Shown: in pieces, positions 55,111 to 64,000 of the stretch
Layout of the letters: each line of letters opens with the position of its first letter
Numbering within the stretch: the stretch's first letter is position 1
Source: [Phialemoniopsis] sp. UDSM-2020
Taxonomy: Eukaryota > Ascomycota > Sordariomycetes > Thyridiales > Thyridiaceae
NCBI GenBank assembly: GCA_018873225.1
Contig: JAEILZ010000005.1
Coordinates: forward strand, 1,612,001-1,676,000
Direction: 5' to 3'
Length of the DNA stretch: 64,000 nt
Position numbers and translations under genes: made by a program
The notes under the pieces: model-generated
What the model saw: only the letters and a program-made list of their open reading frames with translations
Told to the model about the DNA's origin: nothing
Database searches by the model: none

Positions 55111-57812
55111 TGCGCTCTTAAGAGGAGGGGGTGATGTGAGGTGTGACCTTCTTTTCTCTTGGTGGCTACAGATTTACAGGGGAGCGGAGGCCGAGAAAAG
55201 AGGACCCCGAGGAGCTTGCAAAGCCCCTAACGACTCTGAAGCTGGCTAGAAATTGGGGCACACTTGAGATCAAATCCATCAATTGATTGGGGGGCACCTT
55301 GATCGGCGACTAACAAACAAGCTCCCGCAGTCTCATAGCACTCTCGAACGCTGTCTTTCAAGGCCTAACAATCGACTAGTGAATCTTAAGACACGCAAGC
55401 TTGGAAGCACCTCTCACCCACTCTTGGACGAACATGATCTTTCAAGCAAACAAAATATTGACAGATCTATCAAGCAGCCGAGATTAGTTGTTCGGCACAA
55501 GAAGAAACAAAAAAAGCCAACAGTCAACAACTCGATTGAGGCTTGCGTGTCTTTCCCCATTGGGGCAATTCGAGCGAGCGGACAGGGCACTGAGTGCTCT
55601 GCATCAGCGCAACGCACCCCCAACCGTCCCCCTACCTCTGCCATCCTGCGTGACAGATAACGGCCAAGCAACGAGTGCGCCGAGATGGAATAGATTTCTC
55701 CCCATGCCGATCTCGTCGGATCTATGACCAGACTTGCTAGACCTAAGAGGGAGGCTATCTTGTTCCGGACACGAGTGTCCCCGAGGTCAAAACATACTAT
55801 CGATCTACTAGGTGGGAAGAGGCATCGACTTGCCAAACTAACGTGCATTTAGAGATCGAGACTGTAAGCGCCGCGGCGCACACCCACACTGGCCTACAAG
55901 CCAAGCAGCATAGGCAGATTGAAAAGGCGGAGGAGCGTGCAGCAGATCAATGCAGAGCTGACATTAAATGATGCAGCCTACCATAATGACCACTGTACAC
56001 ACGTATTTGCAACAGGGCCCTGAGCGAATAGAGGAACGGCGTAACCGATTCCTCACCTTGCACCTGCAGAAGAGCGGCCGCACCTGTGACTGGTCCAGCC
56101 AAGTTTTGGGCAGATCTACCTGGCTTTGAATCCATGCCCTCAGCAGACATCAATGAGAAGCAAAAGCCCACCTCGTAAGTCGAGTCTTAGGGTCCAAATG
56201 GGAGGTGGCCCAAGGGTCTCGGCAATTGCAGAGACATCCCTTTGTTTGCCCACTGGCGCATCGTCGTGGTCACTAGGCAGATCCCCATGCAGCCCAAGGA
56301 GCCTAGACACATCCTGTAACAGATTGGCGTCCTAACGGGCATCCAACCGGCCCGCTCACCAACGGGGTTGGAGACCGCATCCGTTACGGATCATCAGGCG
56401 AAGCTACAGTAGCACGGGTGGCCATCAGTAGTGGCGAGGCGATGGAGTGCGAGCCGCACGGAAAGTTTCCTAATCGGGAAAAACGCCTGACGTGTCCCAT
56501 GGAGCAAGTCGGCTGAGGAGTGGATATACCAAGGGCGGTCATTTGGTGATATATGAAGAATGAACAGGGACATCGGCCGGAGCGGCGAGAATGGGATGAG
56601 TTAGGCCGGCAGTAGGTCAGCAGGCTAAGAGAAAGGGAGGGATGTGCATACGGACGTAGTTCCTTTGTGGATGGATGGTGTTGAGGGTGCTGGGAATGGT
56701 GTTGAAGGGAGCATCGCCAAACAGAGTTTGGGATGAATCACCACCAAAAAGGCCGATTTACACTCTCGCCTGTTTCCAATATTCCAATTAGATCAACCAC
56801 AAAAGGCAAACGAAGGCAAGGTCTGTTGCGGTAGGTATGCGAGGCCAAGTACTCGTGGAGGCTGGAGGCTTAAGTTTCGATCACGGTTGCGGTAACTAGC
56901 AGCCTTGAATATGGGCACGGAAGGGCTATCCTCCTATCTAAACTCAGACTGTTCGATACCGCACAAGAGTGAGTTATTTATTCATCCTTACCACCTTAGC
57001 GGGTATCAGGGCACCCTAGGAGAGAAAAGCAAGCAGGCTGTTTCAACATTCCCCCGCATGTTTGCACGATGCAAGCCTGGCACTCTCAAATGGGCTGCCG
57101 TGCGCCCATGACCCATCACGAAAATAGCAACTGCGACAATTAAAGACCATGCCTCCTACCATGGGAAAGGGAAAGTCGGACAAGATGCCGATGCAGGTAT
57201 TTCCAAAGAGGCGGGAGGGCATGGCGAATGCGATAATGGCCAGGAGATGAGGTGCAGTCTGTAAGATCAACAGCGCCGTATCCACTCCCAACGGCTGTGT
57301 AGATCCCTGGAAATTTCCCCCATGTCGGCGAAGACAGCGACATTGCGTCTCGGCCGAGCAGCACCACATCCGTGGATTTGTTCTGTTTTGGCACGTTTCA
57401 CACGGGCATCGCCCAGAGAAGCGAGGGAGTCCGGGCGTGTTGAATCTCTTGATGACAGTACTTTAGGTATGTTTGAACTGCAATTTGAGTTGGGACAAGT
57501 TCGTATGTAAGAAGTGCCTGGTGCGTCTGTCATGTCACAGAGTTCGCGGGCGCCAGCGAAACAAGGACCGTCCCGTCCTGTAACCCAAAAAAAGGGCTCC
57601 ACATGTCAACCGCTTCAACAATGTCTTGTGCACCTCCAGCATGGAAAACCATTCGACCATTTACGAAAGTGAAACCTGGCTGGCAGGAGGGATCTCGTTG
57701 AGCAGGTCCGATGAGGTAGCACAGCAGCTCACGGATCACAGACATTCATCTCGTTATACAAGCACACGCGGCAAGCTACAGCGATAGAGAAAATGTTTAA
57801 AATTTACGGTGA

Positions 57813-57830
57813 TGACTGACTGACTGACTG
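57813..57830. repeat. TGAC tetranucleotide repeat
   Basis: Four and a half perfect TGAC units in unassigned DNA. Confidence 0.85.
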
Positions 57831-59886
57831 CCGGCCGAAGGATTTGCAGCCTGCTCCTTCGCAGCCAAGGGAGTCGACATACCTGTGCTGACATGGTCAA
57901 CGTTGCAATTGAGTGCTGTTGGTGGACTGCACTCTACTCTCGTACACTTTTCCCGATCTGGGCAAATATCAACGACGAAGACGCATTGACTACGACCCGG
58001 CAATTGCGACCTCTTTCCTCACCTTTGTCATACCTACGTGTGCCTGCTGCTGTACCTCCGTAGGATCGACCAGGAACATTGAAATTCATGTTTTGTCCTC
58101 TCGGCGCTTACTATGTCTCGTAGCAGTAATCACGCACGTTCATTGCCTTTCTGCTGAGGGAAAAAGGCTCGCCAACAGTACTACTGACATCCGTTCAACC
58201 AAAACCCCTACAGAGTTAGATGCGGATCTCCAGAAAGGGTCTCAGACAAGGATAATCGGTCGTGTGTCACAGATCTGGTGTTCAACGGTCCTGCTCCATC
58301 CTCCTCTCCCGCGTGCCCGAGCGGGAAAAGCTTGGCTCTTTTCACATGTATTGGCTCGGGATGTTTGTTGCCAGTGTCTGATGATCTACGCAAGCAACAC
58401 ACGACTCCGTTCTAAGTTTGTATCGCCGGCGACTAATCGGAGACCCATGGCTGTGCCTTGCTCGTGCTTCCGGACCAGAGAAACACACACACAAAGTCGG
58501 ATCGCTAGGTAGGTAAAGTAGACCTCTCGTATGGAGAGACGGCTTTGGCTCGCCGCCAACTCCTCAAGAAAGCATGACCGCCGCCTGCATGCGCGTCAAA
58601 ACGGGGTCCGGAGCGGGCAAAGGTGAAGCAGTGGAGAGTGAGAGATCTCTCCACCGGAAAGCTTTCCAATTGACAGCTGTCAAGGCCTTAATACGAGCAC
58701 ATAATGCCCTGGATTTCAGGGTCTTTGCACTCTCAGCCACCTCCAACCTTCCTCCCAGCGTGACGCAGAGGGCGAGCTAGTTTGTCGTCGAGGTGCGTTG
58801 CCCCGAAATGGAATACCACCGAGGATGCTCCCTTTGGCTGGGCAATCCGATCGAGCGACGTCGAGAGATTGACGATGAGAAGCGGCGGCATGTGTAAGAA
58901 ACGGCTTTGCTTGGCCGTGCGGTCCGACCACACCATCACACTCACACTCACTCAAAACATGCATGTCGTTCCCGTTTACCGAATGAGACACACACACTCT
59001 GCACGCACACATTTCCTTTCAGGCAACAGAAAGCCGCCTCAATATGGCCCGTGAGCCCTCCAACCCCGGTCCCCCCAGGGCTCTGTATTGCCGTTTTCAG
59101 TGACCAAGCACACGCCAGCCCTGCCGCATTGAGGCAGAAAAGAGACATGGACACGCGTATGCACGGGGAGAAGGCGGGATGAGATTCACTTTTCCTGTTC
59201 CTGTCTCTCAACCTTCGCGAAACGGCCGCTCTGTTCTCATTTCCCCCAGGCCCGAGAGGTGTCACCGGTTGCCGCCTTTGGGCATATGTCCTAATTGACC
59301 AGCTCGAAGGACGACAACAGATCACGGACTGTATTTCGATATCGTGTGGAGGGACGGGAAATCGGACGCTAGGGATAGGCCCCAACGTGGCCGGCTGCAT
59401 CGATTTGTTGCACCTCATCACCGAAGAGGATGTCATTTATGACGAGAGCACAGAAACAAAAAAGGGCTTCCACCATGACCCTTGTCGTGCCCCATCGCTC
59501 CTGGCAGTGCCTCAGCCGTAGTATACATACTTCGTAGATACGTTTGCTAGCTTGGCCAGGTACCGAAGATGCTGCTGCGCAATGAGGGAAGAGGAACGGC
59601 ATCGTGAAGGCACGCCAAGACAAAGGGCCGGGGCATCGATAAAACGGTAATTTGGATCTCCATAATCAGATGAAACCTTCTGCCCCTTCTGCCCCTTCTG
59701 AGAATAAGCGCTCGAGGTTGCGTCCGGGGAGAGAAACACTATACTTTCTCACAGAACAACCCTTTCTCGCTGCCCCGATTGGCGCATGGATGGACGACGC
59801 ATGCAAGGTCTTTTTCAGTCCGTTGACGCACACGCGCATGCAGGCTCATGCTCAAACGCCCAATCCGCAAAGTGCGCGTTGCTCTC

Positions 59887-59903
59887 CACACACACACACA
59901 CAC
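59887..59903. repeat. CA dinucleotide microsatellite
   Basis: About eight and a half perfect CA units in unassigned DNA. Further CA-rich DNA occurs about 0.9 kb to the left (near 58990-59010). Confidence 0.85.
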
Positions 59904-60205
59904 TTTGCATTTGCATGTCAAACCGTCGTTTTCTTCATCGAGCAAACGGTCTCTGTAAGCAGGTAGACAAATAACTAGCGGATAGGTTCAACAATACCTC
60001 GTTGAATCATCTCCACTGGCTCACAAGCAGGTACCTGTCCTGTGTCTGGCACAAAAGCTCACTCTAGGTCTTTATTCAGAGACAAAGCGGCCATTTCAAG
60101 ACACGGCGGGCTTGGCTAAGGTCCACTCGCATCGCAATTTGCAAGGGTGAACCCTGGCCGCCCGCTGGAATTTGACAGGCTTCACACGTGGTCCATTAGG
60201 GCGGA

Positions 60206-60221
60206 GGGAGGGAGGGAGGGG
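60206..60221 (+). other. G-quadruplex-forming motif
   Basis: Four G-tracts separated by single A (GGGAGGGAGGGAGGGG), a textbook parallel G4 motif with one-base loops. It lies about 1 kb beyond the stop of the tubulin cofactor D gene. No transcript is known for it. Confidence 0.6.
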
Positions 60222-61201
60222 AAAAGGGGAGCGGATTGAACGGCAAAAACGTAGGTATGATGAAGTAGATCCCACAAACATCTTCTTTACAATTTGTGTG
60301 CAAGTTTTGCGTTTCGCATATGTCGTGTTGAGCGGAAGCTCCCTCGCTGAAAGAAAGGAGTAAACGAGCCCACGCTGAGGGAGAAGGGGTTCAGGATTAA
60401 TGCCTGCTTGCTGGCCCATTGCCTCTTCTGGTATGTTACAGGACGCCATCATGACAGTTTATGCTCTCGAAATGAGTAACGAGTGGGCCGCAGGCGGAAT
60501 CCCGTCTCGCGATACCTAGCCCTACTCTGCCCTATCTGCCCGGCAATAGGTACCTGTAAATTATGCCCCCAAGTCATACATAGGACCAATAGCCTTACGG
60601 GCGTGAGGACTGACTCGCCATCGACTTGTGTTGCTGTATCTCCGCGGTAGCACCCGGGGTACGCGGACAGGCCATAGGGGGGTTTCTAGAATGATGAAGA
60701 ACATCAACAAAATCTCCGGACTGGAACCGAGAGTTGGTCAGGTGAGATCCTATCCCTTGCTTCCCTGACCGTAAATTATCGTCATGCTGCCTGTAACAAC
60801 AGCGACACGACAAGGGGGCAAGACCTTGTGGGATCCACCAAAGCGAACAGAGGCGGGCACAAGTTTGCAGGGACACGATGGTCGACGAGACTCCGGGGAA
60901 GACGCTGGTCAGATCCGGTTGTGGGGGTTCTGCGGCGCCATGTGGGCTTCTACAATCAGGGTCAATTGGTTTGATGTCGGCTCTTTGCTTCTTTTTTGTT
61001 GAACAACACTAGACTCCATCTGGGTAATTGGCGGTGAAGACTCCTCTTGGCCGACTAGGCATCACGATGATGGACGGTCACGATGCCAACGGCACTTCCT
61101 GAGTTCGAGCTTGATCATGGCGCTCTTGTTGTTGTGTTCTGATCTAGGTCCATATGCATCGAGACAATGACACGTGTGTTGAATCAGGCTCCGAACCACG
61201 T

Positions 61202-64000
61202 CTAGGCAAGCTCAAGTCCCTCTACGAGAAACTTGATCGAGCTCTTCTCGGCCTTGCCCCAGTCCACGCTCTTGAGCTTCTCTGCACGCACCTCGTCTTC
61301 CGCCGCAAGCAGCCGCCATAACTCGTCCACGACGACGCTCTTGATCCGCGGCCACGGATGATACATGAGGGCGCCGAGCCTCTTTCGCGCCTCCGCCATG
61401 CCCTCTGTTCTCTTGCTGTCCAGTGCTGTGGGAGCCAATTCTGCCTGGTTGACCATCCCAGCTATCGCACCGTAGACCTTGACGCAGGCCTCCAGCTTGC
61501 GCACATTCCCAGTCTTGTAGCCTGCCTTTTGCACTTGCAGGCAGAGGTTCTTGTAGTCCACGTGCTTGCAGTGTGGGAAAACGTCTACGTAGAAGAGATA
61601 AGCAATTATCTCGAGGGTTGATACGATGGTACGGTCCTGGCCCTGAAGTCGCTTGAGGTTGCGGACCAAGGCCGTGCATATGCGGTCACTGTTCTCCTGC
61701 GAAGCTGTGCAATAATCGCTCAGGGCAGCTCGACTGGCGATGACCAGCTCTTCGTTGCCAGTGTCTGCGGATGTGACATAGCCAACCATCAGCTCCTCCA
61801 CCCATCGGTCGGCATCTTGCCCAGCAGTTTGGACCACTGAGTCCTGGAGGCGATCGTTCTCCAACAGGTCGAGTAAGTAACTGAAGTATGCCTTGGACGA
61901 GAATGTGAAGTCCTTCAAGTCATCAGTGTAGCTATGGCAAGTCAATGGATGTGGAAAGATGACCTGGCAGAGAACGTACCTTGATTGCAGTGACAGGCCC
62001 AGCACTGTCTGGGCCTCGACTCGGACTCTATCGAGTTTCTCAGCTGCAAGACGCAAGATCCGCAGGAAGAGTTGAGACATGATCTTGTTTGCCCGTTCAC
62101 CACCGCCATCCCCACCCCTGAGTCCTTCCCACAGAGACTTGGTCGCTCTGATGGCCTGCAGTCGGACATGTGACCCGATATCACCCCTCGCAGTAGTCGT
62201 ATAATCATCAAGACCTTCTGAGACAAGGTCAAGGAATTGGGGAGTGTTCTGCCTCAAAACTTCACCTTGCAGCAGACTTTGCAAGATTGCCATTCTGGTT
62301 TCGACCCGTTTGTCGCTACCCCATCTCTGCAGAATGGCGTCACAGATGAGAGAGTTATCCTCCGCGGCACGCTGAGGCATACAGACCAGTATAGGATGGG
62401 CCATGCTGAGCGCGAAGAAGTAGCCGAATCCTGTCCCTTCACGAGAGGTTTGAGGCGTTTGTACCAACTCAGCCCAGCTTCGTAGAATGGTCTCACGTCC
62501 CTTGAACTGGTCATGATCTTGCGTCTGAGTGAAGACCAGCGACACAAGCGCGGCTTCTGCTGCAGCCGTAATGACATCCTGCTCTTGTCTGCCAAGCCAT
62601 CCCTGGAGGTTCGTCTGAATGAGAGATACCAGATCATCGAGCTTTGCGGGCCATTTATCCAGTTGTGCATCTATAGGAGAGACAGCTTTGGAGAAGGTGC
62701 CATCGTCGATAGTCGTGAAAAGATTTGGTCCGGACAACAGCGCGCCGAGGGAATCAGGCCCAAGTACTGCAGCCTGGAAGACAGGGAATGATGACACTGC
62801 GAGACGACATGCCGCTTCGGCGACAAGCTCCGGGCGTCGATATGTTATATCCCTACATTCAGTCATGATGCCTTGAATCCCTGAAATGCATTTTGACATG
62901 AAGCGGCTTGCTGTTTCCTTATTAGTACCAGATAAATGAGCTGCTAATTCCGGGAAATTGTCGAGTATGGCGCCGAAGCAAAGGATGAGCCCGTGGCGCT
63001 CCTCGACCTGCCGCTGCTGCAAGGACTTGAGTTTCTGGATGATGAAATCCACGGCGTCAATGGCCGGCTCAAGGGTATTGCTGCTGGCACGTGCGAGCTC
63101 TGCCATGATTGCTCCGAAGGAAAGCGCAGTGGTACGTCTTGCTGATGCATCGGCATCTCCGATGCCTCGCCAGCCGAGGAGGCCTTCCAGTACCGCCCGA
63201 CCATAATGTCCTGCTAGTTTCGTCACGTTCAGAGCAACTTCCGAGATGGACCTTGATCGCAACGCAACAGAATGATAGTCAACAGTCTGCACAACCCATA
63301 TGCCCTCCGTGATTGTGTCGGGATGTCTTCCAATAAGTTCCTGAAGAGCGGCTGAGCTTCCGCGTCTGATGTTGCCGGCGGGATCTAGACTCGCAGTCAC
63401 AACGAGCTCCGTTGCTAGGACTTGAAGGACGGACACCGATGACTCTTGTGATTTTGTCACGCTCAGGGACTTGATCGGCACTGCAAGAAGCTCTGTGGTT
63501 GTGTATCGACGGGCCACAGCCCATATACCGAAGCAGGCAGCATCTCGGACATTTGTTCCAGTAGACCCTCCAGATGCGTTTCGTCGTTCGAATGACAGGC
63601 CAATGATGAGTGCATGGATGATGTCGGGGAGACTTCCCGCGGGAGGAGAGCGACGATACAGCAGATGCGAGAGAGTCAACATCAGTCCATGCCACTCCAG
63701 AGGGTCGACCGATGTGAGATCCCGCGTGCGGGGAGCCGAGGGATCGGTGGGATGTTTCACCCAGAGGACGTTTCTGTTCAAAGACTCTAGGACAACATCA
63801 ATGACCTGTGAGGCCATGTCTTCGTCCAATTTTAGAGTGATGATACTCAGCGCTTTGCTTGCTGCAAAGCGGACCGGGGTGTCGTTGTCCGCAAGCTTCT
63901 CAAGGAGAAAGCCGATTGTCGATTCGACCAACTCCGTGCTTGCCATGTCCTGGGGGGATTTGCGAAGTACAAGGACGGCCACAGACCGTATGACTTTGAT
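61202..64000 (-). CDS. tubulin-folding cofactor D (TBCD/Cin1/Alp1), 5' end missing
   Basis: Cofactor D captures beta-tubulin and, with cofactors C and E, assembles the alpha/beta heterodimer. Exons seen are 64000-61980 (running off the window) and 61931-61202, with a 48-nt phase 2 intron (GTACGT...TAG). This gives 916 visible C-terminal residues of a family of roughly 1100-1300. HEAT-repeat helices run throughout. Conserved family segments include DNDTPVRFAASKALSIITLK, VDPLEWHGLMLTLSHLLYRR, NVRDAACFGIWAVARRY and RRTTALSFGAIMAELA. The C-terminal part contains YLFYVDVFPHCKHVD and HPWPRIKSVVVDELW. The reading frame is open to the window edge, so the start lies outside. Confidence 0.93.
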   Translation of the reverse strand: MKVIRSVAVLVLRKSPQDMASTELVESTIGFLLEKLADNDTPVRFAASKALSIITLKLDEDMASQVIDVVLESLNRNVLWVKHPTDPSAPRTRDLTSVDPLEWHGLMLTLSHLLYRRSPPAGSLPDIIHALIIGLSFERRNASGGSTGTNVRDAACFGIWAVARRYTTTELLAVPIKSLSVTKSQESSVSVLQVLATELVVTASLDPAGNIRRGSSAALQELIGRHPDTITEGIWVVQTVDYHSVALRSRSISEVALNVTKLAGHYGRAVLEGLLGWRGIGDADASARRTTALSFGAIMAELARASSNTLEPAIDAVDFIIQKLKSLQQRQVEERHGLILCFGAILDNFPELAAHLSGTNKETASRFMSKCISGIQGIMTECRDITYRRPELVAEAACRLAVSSFPVFQAAVLGPDSLGALLSGPNLFTTIDDGTFSKAVSPIDAQLDKWPAKLDDLVSLIQTNLQGWLGRQEQDVITAAAEAALVSLVFTQTQDHDQFKGRETILRSWAELVQTPQTSREGTGFGYFFALSMAHPILVCMPQRAAEDNSLICDAILQRWGSDKRVETRMAILQSLLQGEVLRQNTPQFLDLVSEGLDDYTTTARGDIGSHVRLQAIRATKSLWEGLRGGDGGGERANKIMSQLFLRILRLAAEKLDRVRVEAQTVLGLSLQSRYVLCQVIFPHPLTCHSYTDDLKDFTFSSKAYFSYLLDLLENDRLQDSVVQTAGQDADRWVEELMVGYVTSADTGNEELVIASRAALSDYCTASQENSDRICTALVRNLKRLQGQDRTIVSTLEIIAYLFYVDVFPHCKHVDYKNLCLQVQKAGYKTGNVRKLEACVKVYGAIAGMVNQAELAPTALDSKRTEGMAEARKRLGALMYHPWPRIKSVVVDELWRLLAAEDEVRAEKLKSVDWGKAEKSSIKFLVEGLELA

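Larger units (their letters stand above)
55111..61201. other. gene-poor stretch of about 6 kb
   Basis: No gene is supported. The longest frame (57913-58512, +, 199 codons from a TTG) shows no domain and is within what chance allows across six frames. Simple repeats are scattered through it: TGAC units at 57813-57830, CA-rich tracts near 58990-59010 and at 59887-59903, a repeated CCCCTTCTG near 59681-59700, and a G-tract block at 60206-60221. I found no tRNA, 5S rRNA or transposon signature. Confidence 0.5.

Noticed and set aside
57913..58512. 199-codon open frame on + strand
   Set aside because: Begins with TTG, has no domain and no signal peptide, and sits in repeat-rich DNA.

Overview
The window is nuclear DNA of a filamentous ascomycete (Pezizomycotina, most likely a Sordariomycete). 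The genes are eukaryotic. Most introns are about 48-140 nt with GTANGT-type donors and YAG acceptors, often with a CTGAC/CTAAC branch site. Several families present, such as fungal-type PL4 lyase, Mrp51, Bbc1/Mti1, Hos3 and 2EXR proteins, are typical of filamentous fungi. All exon boundaries below were worked out by eye from splice sites and frame and were checked for phase. No transposon, rRNA, tRNA or CRISPR array was recognised.

Left part (1-24.6 kb), mostly housekeeping: histidinol phosphatase HIS2 (+), a Hos3-type histone deacetylase (-), a secreted GPI-type protein with a duplicated cysteine module (+), the queuine tRNA-ribosyltransferase catalytic subunit (-), a 2EXR-domain protein (+), mitochondrial ribosomal protein Mrp51/bS1m (+), cytosolic ribosomal protein eS17 (+), the RNA polymerase II CTD phosphatase Rtr1/RPAP2 (-), the actin-patch SH3 protein Bbc1/Mti1 (+), and a 70-residue Cys/His-rich protein (-).

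Middle part (24.6-42 kb): a gene-poor stretch of about 6 kb, then the inositol pyrophosphate synthase Vip1/Asp1 (-). Next is a tail-to-tail pair, the scavenger decapping enzyme DcpS (+) and a GILT-family thiol reductase (-), whose coding sequences overlap by 29 bp.

Right part (42-64 kb), more accessory in character: an amino-acid permease (+, nine exons), a secreted PL4 rhamnogalacturonan lyase (-), an acetamidase/formamidase (+), a DHA2-type MFS exporter (-) and an unnamed 440-residue or longer protein (-). A desert of about 7 kb follows, and then the 3' two thirds or more of tubulin cofactor D (-), cut by the window edge.

No dedicated new defence or biosynthetic system is evident. The most interesting observations are: the internally duplicated cysteine module that carries an intron at the same place in both copies; a 75-nt frame-preserving exon between two tiny introns in the Bbc1 gene; the overlapping convergent DcpS/GILT ends; the GILT C-X5-C active-site variant; the likely missing 5' exon of the 440-residue protein; and the small zinc-finger-like protein with an intron in its 5' leader.
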